Shown: positions 1 through 9,292, numbered from the stretch's first letter. The stretch: 64,000 bases of DNA from Egibacteraceae bacterium (GCA_030446745.1 JAUJMS010000009.1:38429-102428); one strand, 5' to 3'. The notes: generated from the letters alone by a model not told the origin. Numbers and translations: made by a program.

Positions 1-73
1 AGCCGACTACCGCGTCCACTACGCTTGTGACGATCAGACGGAAGCCTTGGTGGCTGCGGAATGGAGGCGGGGC

Positions 74-680
74 GTGTGCCCAGTGAGGCGATCACGACTT
101 TGGCGCATCGTCGCACATACAGTGCGCCTCGTCGTGGCCGGGTTGCTCGCCGGCATCGTCGCGGGTGCTATCGCTGGGCTTGGATCGCGTGTCGTCATGT
201 ACGTGGTGCGATTGATGAACCCTTCCTACAACGGCGTCCCCACGCACGCTGGTGCCGAGGTCGGCCGTATAACCGCTGACGGCACGCTGTCACTCGCCAT
301 CGAGGGCGCCTTTTACGGTGTAGCCGGCGCGATTCTCTACCTCATCGTGCGCCGCTGGATGCCCTGGAACGGCTTCGCGAAAGGACTCGCCTACGGAACC
401 TTCTTGCTGATCATCGCCGGCCCAGTGGTACTCGACGGTCAAAACTACGAGTACTTCCGCTACGTGCCACCACGCGTAAGCGTCGCGCTGTTGCGCTGCT
501 CTACCTGCTCTACGGGCTCGTCATTGCGCCAATGACCGAACGGCTGGGCCGAGGCGCGAGCGGCCGACCGAGCAACACGGCCGTTGCATGGTCGGGCTAC
601 GTCTGCTCGCAAGCGTGCTCGTGTTGTCGCTCACCCGTGACTTCTTCCTGCTTCGCGACACCTTTGATGTCTTCGAATGA
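74..680 (+). pseudogene. Frameshifted integral membrane protein gene
   Basis: A hydrophobic reading frame starts at a GTG with GGAGG six bases upstream. The first ~130 residues hold two or three membrane segments (for example 'LVVAGLLAGIVAGAIAGL') and then run into a Cys/Ser-rich tail that looks out of frame. Just after about position 490 the next frame reads 'ALLYLLYGLVIAPMTERL', clearly membrane-like, so a one-base loss is likely. A second shift near 550-580 restores a leucine-rich end ('GLRLLASVLVLSLTRDFF') that stops at 678-680. No family is recognised. The gene is broken, or the sequence carries indel errors. Confidence 0.5.
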
Positions 681-723
681 GGGGCTGAGAACTTTCCCGT
701 TGGCCCAAAGACGATGTTGTTCC

Positions 724-1142
724 ATGGATCACCGCCGCCTGCTCGTCGGTGTATCGGCTGTCCAGCTCGCCGCTGGCCTGGCCGGCATGGCGGTTGCGCT
801 GCGGCGCGGCCACGCCTATGACTTGCCCTGGCTGCGCGGGCGTCGAGACGCGATTGCACGCGACTCGATCATCATGGGAACCGCCCTGTCCGCCCCGGTG
901 ATGATGCTGGTCGGGCAAGGCGTCTCGACGGCCGTCGTTGCCAGGCGACCGAGTCGGAAATCCGCTCAGGGCCTCGGCGTCTTGGGGTGCTCATGGTGGT
1001 CGGGTACGTCGGCGAGCGACTCGTGCGGCAACGGCTCCGTCCATCCGGCTGGAACGCTGTCGAGACGCCGCTGGTCATCGTCGGGCTCGGACTGGCGGCC
1101 GGGATGGCCGCCACCGGTCTAATCGGTCGGGGTCGCCCTGCG
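724..1142 (+). pseudogene. Second frameshifted small membrane protein gene
   Basis: From ATG 724 the frame reads as a membrane protein ('LLVGVSAVQLAAGLAGMAVAL' in spirit, then 'IIMGTALSAPVMMLVGQGV'). Near 945-985 the plausible coding continues in another frame ('LMVVGYVGERLVRQRL' and 'PLVIVGLGLAAGMAATGLIG'). Two frames must be joined for a coherent hydrophobic protein of about 130 residues. It lies just downstream of another broken membrane gene and may once have formed an operon with it. Function unknown; the 3' end is uncertain. Confidence 0.4.
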
Positions 1143-1159
1143 ACGGTCCCACCCGGTAA

Positions 1160-1285
1160 GGAGCCGGTCGATCAGCGACCCCGAGGCGATCCTGCCGAAC
1201 ATCGGCGGCAAGGTCGAGCTGCGCACCTACAGCGACGTGCGGCTGGACTGCTACCGGTGGGGCACGCCGCCTGCTGACGTTCTAG
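1160..1285 (+). other. Short coding remnant
   Basis: One frame encodes about 38 residues without a good start ('SDPEAILPNIGGKVELRTYS') and ends at TAG 1283-1285. Codon use resembles real coding sequence, but there is no intact gene and no family I recognise. It is probably the 3' end of a gene whose front has been lost. It overlaps the artificial N-terminal extension of the next ORF in the track. Confidence 0.25.
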
Positions 1286-1314
1286 GAACGCCCGCCCGCG
1301 CTAGAACGGGGGCG

Positions 1315-2814
1315 ATGCGCACCCATCCCCGGCCGGACCCAGACCCGGCGCGTTTTGAACCAGCAGCGGTCGCCGCGCTCGCGGCGGCCGCCGTGCTGTT
1401 CAGCGTCCTGCTCTACGTCGTGCGCGAGTTCGTCACCGACGACGCCTACATCTCGCTGCGCTACGCGCGGAACTTCGCCGACGGCTTCGGGCCCGTGTGG
1501 AACCCCGGGGGTGACGCGGTTGAGGGCTTCAGCAATCCGCTGTACGTCTTCGCCGAGGCGTTCGTGTACTGGCTGGGCGGCAACGGGCTGCTGTTCGCGC
1601 GGGCAGCCGGGGTGGCGTCGGGGCTCGGGCTGATCGTGACGGTGTGGTGGGCGGGGCGGGCAGTCCTCGGCCGCTTCGCCGCCAGTGCCGCCGCGTTGCT
1701 CGTCGCCGCGTCGCCCGGGCTTGCCTACTGGACCGTCGGCGGGCTCGAGACCCTGCCGATGGCGCTGGTGATCACCGCGTCGGCATTGATCCTCGCCCGC
1801 CCGGGTGGCGGGTCCGCCGTGTGGGTGGGTGTGCTGCTCGCGCTGCTGCCGTGGATCCGGCCGGAGGGCCTCGCGATCGCCGGGGCGCTGGCGTTCTTCT
1901 CCGAGATCGGCGGGCTGCTCGACGCCGCGCGCCGCCGGCGGACGCTGGGTCGTCTGGTCTGGCTTGCCGGACTCCCGCTGCTGTCACAACTGCTGCTGCA
2001 GGCGCTGCGGTGGGCGCTCTACCGGCACATGCTGCCCAACTCGGTGATCTACAAGAGCGGCACGGGCGAGTTCGCCGAGGTGACGATCAAGTTCCTGCTC
2101 GAGACCGCGCCACTGTGGCCGCTGGCGGTGCTCGGCTTCCTGGTGGTGCCGCCGCGCGCGCGGCTGCTGGCGGCGCCTGCAGCGGTCTACCTCGTGGCGT
2201 CACTGACGTTCCTGGACAGCGTGAACCTGTTCAGCCGGCTGCTGCTGCCGATCTTCCCCCCGGTCGCGCTGCTAGCCGGGGCGGGCGCGGCATCACTGCT
2301 CGCGCTGGGTGACGGCAGGGCGGCGTGGCTGCGGCCGGCGGCGACGACGCTCGCCGTCGCGGGCCTCATGGTGGTGGTGATGCCCGGCAACGTCGGCTTC
2401 ACCAACCGCCAGACCCACGAGTACATGTCCTGCAAGCACGTCGCGCGCCAGCAGGGCGGCGAGTGGCTGGCACAGCGCCTGCAGCCCGGTGACGTCTACG
2501 TCATCGGCGACGCCGGCGTTCTGCCGTTCTACGCCGGCGGCTTCGCCCACGACCTGTTCGGCCTGAACGACCCGCGGCTGCAGGAGCTGGGACCGACGCC
2601 GGCGGCGGAGCGCGCGAACCGGGCCCTGGAGATGCAACCGCGGTTCATCGTGCTGTCCAGCAAGAACCCTGACACGGTGAACCCGCACTACACCGTCGAC
2701 CGGCTGGTGCGTCGCGACGATCGGTTCGACGCCTACGAGCGGGTCATGGTCGCAGGACCCGACGATGCCGCCTGCGACTACTACCTGCACATTTTCGAGT
2801 CCCAGACGCCGTAG
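1315..2814 (+). CDS. GT-C family membrane glycosyltransferase (AftB-like)
   Basis: A polytopic protein of 499 residues. I chose ATG 1315 over the track's GTG 1237 because the upstream 26 residues are non-hydrophobic and overlap a coding remnant. Near the N terminus, after the first membrane helix, it has 'TDDAYISLRYARNFADGFGP' followed by an NPG and EGFSNPL block. This is the acidic first-loop motif of GT-C enzymes that use polyprenyl-phosphate sugars, as in mycobacterial AftB-type arabinofuranosyltransferases. About ten membrane segments follow, then a soluble C-terminal domain of about 110 residues. It sits 47 bp before rmlA, at the head of the polysaccharide locus, so a role in adding a lipid-linked sugar outside the membrane is inferred. 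The sugar is unknown. Confidence 0.7.
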   Translation: MRTHPRPDPDPARFEPAAVAALAAAAVLFSVLLYVVREFVTDDAYISLRYARNFADGFGPVWNPGGDAVEGFSNPLYVFAEAFVYWLGGNGLLFARAAGVASGLGLIVTVWWAGRAVLGRFAASAAALLVAASPGLAYWTVGGLETLPMALVITASALILARPGGGSAVWVGVLLALLPWIRPEGLAIAGALAFFSEIGGLLDAARRRRTLGRLVWLAGLPLLSQLLLQALRWALYRHMLPNSVIYKSGTGEFAEVTIKFLLETAPLWPLAVLGFLVVPPRARLLAAPAAVYLVASLTFLDSVNLFSRLLLPIFPPVALLAGAGAASLLALGDGRAAWLRPAATTLAVAGLMVVVMPGNVGFTNRQTHEYMSCKHVARQQGGEWLAQRLQPGDVYVIGDAGVLPFYAGGFAHDLFGLNDPRLQELGPTPAAERANRALEMQPRFIVLSSKNPDTVNPHYTVDRLVRRDDRFDAYERVMVAGPDDAACDYYLHIFESQTP

Positions 2815-2861
2815 CTGCTCGGTCACAATGTCCACAACGATCCACCAAGGAGCTCCTCGTC

Positions 2862-3926
2862 GTGAAGGCCCTGGTTCTGTCCGGCGGCGCCGGCACCCGT
2901 CTTCGCCCCATCACCCACACCAGCGCGAAGCAGCTCGTCCCCGTGGCGAACAAGCCGATCCTGGAGTTCGGCCTCGAGGCGATCCGCGACGCCGGCGTGA
3001 CCGACGTGGGGATCATCGTGGGCGAGACCCAGGACGAGATCCGCGCGCACGTCGGCGACGGCAGCCAGTTTGACATCGACGTCACCTACATCCACCAGCC
3101 CGAGCCGCTGGGACTGGCCCACGCCGTGCTCACCGCCGCCGACTACCTGGCCGACGACGACTTCGTCATGTACCTGGGCGACAACCTCATCGCCGGCGGC
3201 ATCACGGACTTCGTCGAGCAGTTCCGACGCGAGCCGTCGGCGGCGCAGATCCTGCTGGCCCGCGTGCGCGATCCGGAGCGCTTCGGCGTCGCCGAGCTCG
3301 ACGACGCCGGGCATGTCGTGCGGCTGGTGGAGAAGCCCAAGGAGCCGGTGTCGGACCTCGCGCTGGTGGGCGTCTACCTGTTCTCGTCGCGCATCCTCGA
3401 CGCGTCGCGCTCCATCGAGCCGAGCGGCCGCGGTGAGCTGGAGATCACCGACGCGATCCAGTGGCTGATCGACGCCGGCGACCCGGTGCAGTCGACGATC
3501 GTCACCGGCTGGTGGAAGGACACCGGCAAGTTGTACGACATGCTCGAGGCGAACCGGATCGTGCTCGACTCGCTCGAGCCGCGGGTGTCGGGGTCATTGG
3601 ACGCCGACAGCGAGGTCCAGGGTCGCGTGGTCGTCGAGGAAGGTGCGGAGCTGATCAACAGCCATGTCCGCGGCCCCGCGATCATTGGGAAGAACACCCG
3701 GCTGGAGAACACCTTCGTCGGGCCGTACACGTCGATCTACCACTCGTGCGAGATCTCCGACACCGAGATCGAGCACTCCATCGTGCTGGAGGAGACCGTC
3801 ATCCGTGACATCAGCCGCATCGAGGACTCCCTGATCGGGAAGCAGGTGACGGTGGGCAGGGAGCCGCGCAAACCCCGCGCGTACCGGCTGATGCTCGGCG
3901 ACCACTCGCGGATCGGCCTCGCGTGA
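2862..3926 (+). CDS. rmlA: Glucose-1-phosphate thymidylyltransferase (long form)
   Basis: Makes dTDP-glucose from dTTP and glucose-1-phosphate, the first step of dTDP-rhamnose synthesis. The N terminus has the nucleotidyltransferase signature 'LSGGAGTRLRPITHTSAKQL'. At 354 residues it is longer than classic RmlA (about 290). The last ~110 residues form hexad-like turns typical of a left-handed beta-helix, as in StrD-type enzymes of antibiotic and archaeal pathways. GTG 2862 has AAGGAG upstream. Its stop overlaps the rmlB start (TGATG), so the two are probably translated together. Confidence 0.9.
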   Translation: MKALVLSGGAGTRLRPITHTSAKQLVPVANKPILEFGLEAIRDAGVTDVGIIVGETQDEIRAHVGDGSQFDIDVTYIHQPEPLGLAHAVLTAADYLADDDFVMYLGDNLIAGGITDFVEQFRREPSAAQILLARVRDPERFGVAELDDAGHVVRLVEKPKEPVSDLALVGVYLFSSRILDASRSIEPSGRGELEITDAIQWLIDAGDPVQSTIVTGWWKDTGKLYDMLEANRIVLDSLEPRVSGSLDADSEVQGRVVVEEGAELINSHVRGPAIIGKNTRLENTFVGPYTSIYHSCEISDTEIEHSIVLEETVIRDISRIEDSLIGKQVTVGREPRKPRAYRLMLGDHSRIGLA

Positions 3927-4921
3927 TGCGCGTCTTCGTCACCGGCGGGTGCGGGTTCATCGGCACCAACTTCATCCGGCAGGTGCTTGCCGACAACGAC
4001 GACGTCACGGTCACGAACTTCGACCTGCTGGCCTACGCCGGCAACCCCGCGAACCTCGCCGATTTCCACGACGACCCGCGGTACGCGTTCGTCCAGGGCG
4101 ACATCGACGACGCTGCGCTGCTCGCCGACGTCCTGCCGGGTCACGACGCGGTGGTGAACTTCGCCGCCGAGAGCCACGTCGACCGCTCGATCACCGGCAG
4201 CCGCCCGTTCCTGCTGACGAACTTCGTCGGCGCGAACACGCTGTTCGAGGCCGCGATGCGGTCGCAGATCCCGCGCTTTCTGCACATCTCCACCGACGAG
4301 ACGTACGGGTCGATCCGCGAACCCGGCAGCTTCCGCGAAGGCGACAAGCTCGAGCCGAACTCGCCGTACTCGGCGTCCAAGGCCAGTGCTGACCTGCTCG
4401 CGCGCGCCTACGCCGAGACCTACGGCTACCCGATCACCATCACGCGGACGACGAACAACTTCGGGCCGTACCACTTCCCCGAGAAGGTCATCCCGCTGTT
4501 CATCACCAACCTGATGGACGGCGAGCCGGTCCCGCTGTACGGCACGGGCGAGAACGTCCGCGACTGGACGTACGTCATCGACAACGCCGCCGCCCAGTGG
4601 CTGGTGCTGACCGAGGGCGAGCAGGGCTCCATCTACAACGTCGGCGCCGGCAACGAGATGACCAACCGCGACCTGACGATGCGCATCCTGGAGCACTTCG
4701 GCTTCGGCGAGGAGATGATCCGACACGTCGCCGACCGCCCCGGGCATGACCTGCGCTACTCCGTGGACGCCTCCCGCGTCCGCGACCTGGGCTGGAAGCC
4801 GTCGGTGACGTTCGACGAGGCGCTGGAGCGGACCATCTCCTGGTACCGGGGGAACGAGGCGTGGTGGCGCCCGCTGAAGCAGCGGGGGGCGACGCAGCGC
4901 CAGGGACTGCCGGTGAAGTGA
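3926..4921 (+). CDS. rmlB: dTDP-glucose 4,6-dehydratase
   Basis: Converts dTDP-glucose to dTDP-4-keto-6-deoxyglucose using bound NAD. An extended SDR of 331 residues with the Rossmann motif 'VTGGCGFIGTNFIRQ', the catalytic 'STDETYGS' segment, 'YSASKASAD' supplying Tyr and Lys, and the family-specific 'RTTNNFGPYHFPEKVIP'. ATG 3926 overlaps the rmlA stop codon; the track's GTG one codon earlier is less likely. The 3' end overlaps the rmlD start, giving a tight rmlA-rmlB-rmlD operon. Confidence 0.93.
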   Translation: MRVFVTGGCGFIGTNFIRQVLADNDDVTVTNFDLLAYAGNPANLADFHDDPRYAFVQGDIDDAALLADVLPGHDAVVNFAAESHVDRSITGSRPFLLTNFVGANTLFEAAMRSQIPRFLHISTDETYGSIREPGSFREGDKLEPNSPYSASKASADLLARAYAETYGYPITITRTTNNFGPYHFPEKVIPLFITNLMDGEPVPLYGTGENVRDWTYVIDNAAAQWLVLTEGEQGSIYNVGAGNEMTNRDLTMRILEHFGFGEEMIRHVADRPGHDLRYSVDASRVRDLGWKPSVTFDEALERTISWYRGNEAWWRPLKQRGATQRQGLPVK

Positions 4922-5772
4922 AGGTCGTCGTCACCGGAGCCGGCGGGCAGCTGGGCCGCGAGGTGTCGGCGGTGTTCAGCGTCGGCGAGGTTGAGCTCGT
5001 CCCGCTGACATCGGCCGACCTGGACATCACCGACGCGCGGACGGTGATGGCGCGCCTGCAAGCCGAGCAGCCGGCGCTGGTCATCAACGCGGCCGCCTAC
5101 ACGGCGGTCGACGCGTGCGAGGACGACCCCGCCCCGGCGTGGGGGGTGAACGCGGCCGGAGCGTGGCACCTCGCGCTGGCGTGCCGGGAGCTCGGCACGA
5201 CGCTGGTGCACATGTCCACCGATTACGTGTTCGACGGGACGCTGTCGCGCCCGTACACCGAGTTCGACGCGACCGCGCCGGCGTCCGTGTACGGACGCAC
5301 GAAGGACGCGGGGGAGCAGCTCGTCCGCGACACGCTGGACCGCCACTACATCGTGCGCACGTCCTGGCTGCACGGGCGCCACGGCGGCAACTTCCTCTCC
5401 ACGATGCTGCGCCTCGGGCGGGAGCGTGATCAGGTGTCCGTGGTCAACGACCAGCGTGGCTGCCCGACGTTCGCCGACGACCTGGCGCAGTCGATCGCGG
5501 AGCTGGTCGGCACCGGCGCCTACGGCACGTACCACCGCACCGGCAGCGGCTCGTGCACCTGGTTCGAGTTCGCCCGCGCCGCATTCGACCGCGCCGACAT
5601 CGCCGTGCAGGTCCTCCCGATCACCACCGAGCAGTTCGGCGCCCCCGCCCCGCGCCCCGCCAACAGCGTGCTGGAGAACACCAAGGCGAACCTGCTCGGG
5701 CTGGACTCTTTGCGCCCGTGGGAGGAGGGCCTCGACCGGTTCCTCGCTCAGCTGGAGGACCAGCGCGGGTGA
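4918..5772 (+). CDS. rmlD: dTDP-4-dehydrorhamnose reductase
   Basis: Catalyses the last step to dTDP-L-rhamnose. It has 284 residues from GTG 4918, which overlaps the rmlB stop (GTGA). The track's start at 4861 adds 19 residues that only read through the end of rmlB. Visible features are the Rossmann loop 'VTGAGGQLGREV', 'AAAYTAVDACEDDP', the 'STDYVFDG' strand and 'YGRTKDAGE' with the Tyr and Lys. The 3' end overlaps the convergent rmlC-like gene by 25 bp, so this cluster splits the usual rml operon. Confidence 0.9.
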   Translation: MKVVVTGAGGQLGREVSAVFSVGEVELVPLTSADLDITDARTVMARLQAEQPALVINAAAYTAVDACEDDPAPAWGVNAAGAWHLALACRELGTTLVHMSTDYVFDGTLSRPYTEFDATAPASVYGRTKDAGEQLVRDTLDRHYIVRTSWLHGRHGGNFLSTMLRLGRERDQVSVVNDQRGCPTFADDLAQSIAELVGTGAYGTYHRTGSGSCTWFEFARAAFDRADIAVQVLPITTEQFGAPAPRPANSVLENTKANLLGLDSLRPWEEGLDRFLAQLEDQRG

Positions 5773-6311
5773 TGCGGGAACATCTGGCGCAGCGTCGGGT
5801 TGGCCTGGTCCGCGGCTGACAGCGTCGGGTCCGACACCGGCCACTGGACCGCGAGGTCGGGGTCGTCCCAGGCCACCGAGCGCTTCGTGACGTCCGGACG
5901 CCAGTAGTCGCCGACGTCGTAGAGGTAGTCCGCGACACCGTCTCCCTCGGCCATGAACGAGTTGGCCAGCCCCTCCGTGATGAACAGGCGAATGCGCTCG
6001 CCGGGCGGGTCGCCCAGGTGGAACGACAGCGTCTGCGCAAACGTGCGGGAGTCGGGGCGGATGTCGGCGATCACCGCGAGAACCCGCCCGTTGGCGGCGT
6101 ACACCAGCTTGTCCCACGGCTCGGCGTGAAAGCCGCGAAGCACGCCGGGACCTGACCGCGAGTGGTTGCCCTGGACGAAGTTGATCTGGCGCCCCAGCGC
6201 CTCCTCGATCTCGTGGCGCTGGTAGGTCTGGCGGAAGAAGCCGCGGTCGTCGCCGTGGGTGTCCCAGCGCACGACGAGCAGCCCTTCGATGGCGGTGGTC
6301 TCGACAGGCAT
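5748..6311 (-). CDS. RmlC-like dTDP-sugar 3,5-epimerase, variant active site
   Basis: A cupin-fold protein of 187 residues from ATG 6311. RmlC epimerises dTDP-4-keto-6-deoxyglucose at C3 and C5. The fold is supported by 'DDRGFFRQTYQRHEIEEALG', the His-containing 'GVLRGFHAEPWDKLV' (usual form RGLHYQ...KLV) and 'VADYLYDVGDYWRPD' near the end. The conserved 'GFAHGF' segment reads 'EGLANSF', so one commonly conserved His is Asn. It is transcribed against rmlD and divergently from the GT2 gene (48 bp between starts). It may be the rhamnose epimerase or a relative with narrower specificity. Confidence 0.75.
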   Translation of the reverse strand: MPVETTAIEGLLVVRWDTHGDDRGFFRQTYQRHEIEEALGRQINFVQGNHSRSGPGVLRGFHAEPWDKLVYAANGRVLAVIADIRPDSRTFAQTLSFHLGDPPGERIRLFITEGLANSFMAEGDGVADYLYDVGDYWRPDVTKRSVAWDDPDLAVQWPVSDPTLSAADQANPTLRQMFPHHPRWSSS

Positions 6312-6359
6312 GGCGGGCACCCTATCGGGGCGCCGCAGCACCTGCGTTATCGTGACGCC

Positions 6360-7943
6360 GTGATCAAAGTCAGCGTCGTCGTGCCCGTGTACAACCCGGG
6401 CAACTACATCGACGACTGCATCCGCTCGCTGCTGGATCAGTCCCTGCCCACCGACGAGTACGAGGTCTTCTTCGTCGACGACGGGTCGACGGACGACACG
6501 CCGGCACGGCTCGACAAGCTGGCCGCCGAGCACGACCACGTCAACGTCATCCACATGCCCAACTCCGGGTGGCCGGGGCGCCCGCGCAACGTCGGGATGG
6601 ACGCGGCATCAGGGGAGTACGTCTACTTCGTCGACAACGACGACTACCTGGGCCACGAGGCGCTGGAGCGGCTCTACGCCATGGCCGTCGCCGACGACGC
6701 CGACGTCGTCGTCGGCAAGGTGGTGAGCAACGGCAAGCAGGTTCCGCGTGTGCTGTTCCACATCAACCGCCACGCGGAGAGTCTGGAGCGCTCGCCGTTC
6801 CTGCTGGCCCTGCTCAGTCCCCACAAGCTGTTCCGCCGCTCGTTCCTCGCCGAGCACGACATCCGCTTCCCGGAGGGGCGCCGGCGGCTGGAGGACCACG
6901 TGTTCGTCGTGCACGCGTTCCTGCACACCGAGCGGATCTCCGTGCTGTCGGACTACCCCTGTTACTACTGGATAGTCCGCGACGACAAGACCAACGCGTC
7001 GATCGGCCGGTTCGATCCCGCGGCCTACTACGGCAACGTCCGCGAGGTCCTCGACCTCGTCGAGCGGCACACGGAGCCCGGTGAGTCCCGGCAGCAGCTG
7101 CTGGCGCACTGGTACCGCGGCAAGATCCTCAAGCGCGTCCGCGCGGGCAACTTCCTGCGCCACGACCCCGAGTACCGCCACGAGCTGTACACCGAGATCC
7201 GCAAGATCGCCGTCGAGCGCTACGGCGACTGGGTCGACGACCACCTCGGTTTCGCGCAGCGCATGCGCTCGTATCTGTTGCGCCACAGGGACGAGACCGC
7301 CGTCATCGCGATGGCAGCGTTCGAGCGTCAGCTGCGGCCGGTGGCGACGGGTGCGCTGGTTGAGGACGGCGACAACATCGCGGTGCGCGTCGAGGCGAGG
7401 ATGAGCGCCGACGACACACCGCTGCGGTTCGTACGTCACGGCGAGCGGATCCTGTGGGCGCCGCCGCCCGACCTCGCCAGTTGCCTGCCCGACGACGTGC
7501 GCGATGCCACCGCCGACAACGCCGAGCCGGCGATTCAGGTCCTGCTCCGGTCGCGCAAGGACGGAGCGACGTTCCTGGTCGCGAGCACCACGCAGACGCG
7601 ACTGGACCCCACTGACGATGCGCAGGGGGGACTGACGATGATCGCCTTCACGCAGGTGGCGATTGATCCCGCGAACGCTGCCGCGGGAGCTGCCCTGCGG
7701 CCGGGGGCGTGGGCGGTGACCGCCGTGGTGAACTTCGCCGGCTTCTACGACGAACTGGTCGTCAAGGACGCCGACGGCAGGCGGCTGCGGTTCCGGGTGC
7801 GCCAGGACGCCACCGCGAAGATCTTGCGGCCGGGCAGCGGAATCAACGGTCCGGACCGGCACGAAGAACGCCTTGCGGGGGGCGGCGAGAGCCCCTCGGA
7901 CGCTGATCGGAGCCCCGGCGACGGCGCCGCGAGGCTGACCTAG
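6360..7943 (+). CDS. Family 2 glycosyltransferase with C-terminal extension
   Basis: A 527-residue GT-A enzyme. I use GTG 6360; the track's start lies inside the opposite rmlC-like gene. The N-terminal ~250 residues carry 'VSVVVPVYNPGNYIDDCIRS', 'FVDDGSTDDTP', 'GWPGRPRNVGMDAASGEYV' and the metal-binding 'FVDNDDYLG'. Residues from about 330 onward form a separate beta-rich domain, as seen in some cell-wall polymer glycosyltransferases (teichoic-acid type), where it helps binding or oligomerisation. It is probably cytoplasmic or membrane-associated and builds the glycan exported by the downstream ABC pair. Donor and acceptor are unknown. Confidence 0.8.
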   Translation: MIKVSVVVPVYNPGNYIDDCIRSLLDQSLPTDEYEVFFVDDGSTDDTPARLDKLAAEHDHVNVIHMPNSGWPGRPRNVGMDAASGEYVYFVDNDDYLGHEALERLYAMAVADDADVVVGKVVSNGKQVPRVLFHINRHAESLERSPFLLALLSPHKLFRRSFLAEHDIRFPEGRRRLEDHVFVVHAFLHTERISVLSDYPCYYWIVRDDKTNASIGRFDPAAYYGNVREVLDLVERHTEPGESRQQLLAHWYRGKILKRVRAGNFLRHDPEYRHELYTEIRKIAVERYGDWVDDHLGFAQRMRSYLLRHRDETAVIAMAAFERQLRPVATGALVEDGDNIAVRVEARMSADDTPLRFVRHGERILWAPPPDLASCLPDDVRDATADNAEPAIQVLLRSRKDGATFLVASTTQTRLDPTDDAQGGLTMIAFTQVAIDPANAAAGAALRPGAWAVTAVVNFAGFYDELVVKDADGRRLRFRVRQDATAKILRPGSGINGPDRHEERLAGGGESPSDADRSPGDGAARLT

Positions 7944-7953
7944 ACTCGGCGAC

Positions 7954-8889
7954 ATGAATTGGAAGCAGGCGGTCAACGGCGTGCTCGTGCGCGCCACGGG
8001 ATATCAGCTCCAGAAGGCCGGCGCACCGACCGGCAAGGGCGCCGCGCCCGCCAACGGCGCCACCAAGGCCGGCTCCCCCGGCCCCAAGACGCAGCGCCCC
8101 CCACGCCGCCGCCCGTCGGGCGAGCGCCTCGTCACCGCGCCGGCGTTCATCCTGTCGACGGTCCGCTCCGGATCCACACTGCTGCGCGTCATCCTCGACA
8201 GCCACTCGCAGATCCACTCGCCGCACGAGCTGCACCTGCGCGACATCACCGTCAGCGTCAAGGAAGGCCACCCCGCCAAGGCGCTCGACGCGATCGGTCT
8301 GGACGACCGGCACCTGGAGTACCTGCTGTGGGACCGTGTGCTGCATCGCGCGCTCGACGCCAGCGGCAAGCAGCACCTGGTGAACAAGACCCCCAGCGAC
8401 GTCTACATCACCGACCGCATCCGCGAGTGCTGGCCCGACGCGCGCTTCATCTTCCTGCTGCGCCACCCGGCTGCCATCGCGGCCTCCCGCGACGACGCGC
8501 GCAAGGGCCAGGACAGCGCGGAGGGCAACATCCGCACCGTCCTGCGCTACGCCGAGGCGCTGGAGCACGCGCGCCACACCTACGACGGCCTGGTCGTGCG
8601 CTACGAGGACCTGACCACCGACCCCGAGGCGGTGACGCAGGAGGTGTGCCGGTTCCTGGAGGTGCCGTGGGAGCGGGACATGCTCGACTACGGCGACCAC
8701 GACCACGGCACGTTCCGCCCTGGGCTGGGCGACTGGAAGGACAAGATCAAGTCCGGGCAGATCCAGCCGCCGGCGCCGCTGCCCAAACCCGAGCAGATCC
8801 CGCCCCAGCTGCACGACCTGAGCCGCGCGTGGGGTTACCTTCCGGCCGAGGGCGAGCACGCCGCACCGGCCTCGGTCGAGGCCACCTGA
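7954..8889 (+). CDS. PAPS-dependent sulfotransferase family protein
   Basis: A 311-residue member of the sulfotransferase/P-loop fold. After a ~65-residue basic, Pro/Gly-rich N-terminal stretch comes the 5'-phosphosulfate-binding loop 'ILSTVRSGSTLLRVILDSHS'. Later 'RFIFLLRHPAAIAASRDDAR' matches the 3'-phosphate-binding strand and helix, and 'LVVRYEDLTTDPEAVTQEVC' is the typical family block. It begins 10 bp after the GT2 gene, so co-transcription is likely. The context suggests transfer of sulfate from PAPS to the surface glycan or a lipid; that substrate is inference. Confidence 0.85.
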   Translation: MNWKQAVNGVLVRATGYQLQKAGAPTGKGAAPANGATKAGSPGPKTQRPPRRRPSGERLVTAPAFILSTVRSGSTLLRVILDSHSQIHSPHELHLRDITVSVKEGHPAKALDAIGLDDRHLEYLLWDRVLHRALDASGKQHLVNKTPSDVYITDRIRECWPDARFIFLLRHPAAIAASRDDARKGQDSAEGNIRTVLRYAEALEHARHTYDGLVVRYEDLTTDPEAVTQEVCRFLEVPWERDMLDYGDHDHGTFRPGLGDWKDKIKSGQIQPPAPLPKPEQIPPQLHDLSRAWGYLPAEGEHAAPASVEAT

Positions 8890-9292
8890 GCCACGCTCGC
8901 CCCACGCAACCCATGAAGACCGCCGAGCCGACCGCGCCCGACGCTGCCCGGGAGCTTCCCCGAGCGGCTGACCGTCGCGCTGGGACGAGGTCGTCTACCT
9001 GGTGCAGACCCAGCCCGGCGAGATCGCCATGGACTGGGGTCCGCAGCGCGCCCGCGGCATCGTCGTGCTCCTCGCACCCGTGGCGCTGCTCGGCGCGTCC
9101 ACCGAGGTCGTGCCTTGGTAGGTGCCCGCTCAGCCGCGCCCCGATCGCCGAGGAGATCGCGCCGTTGCGCATCGGGCCGCGACTGCCCGACGACAGCACC
9201 CTGCGCTACCGCCAGCGGCGCTTGGAGTTGGGGGAGGAGGCGTAGTGGCCGCTAGCCTTCGCGCTTCCGCCTCTGACAGGACGATCACCCGA
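8890..9292 (+). other. Decayed coding segment between sulfotransferase and ABC exporter
   Basis: No intact gene. One frame reads 'WDEVVYLVQTQPGEIAMDWG' and then a hydrophobic run ending at a TAG near 9119. Another frame reads 'APIAEEIAPLRIGPRLPDDS' and stops at 9243-9245. Both look like real protein pieces with no start codons, so this is probably remains of one or two genes. The next gene's start (ATG 9293, or GTG 9245) lies at its end. Confidence 0.35.
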
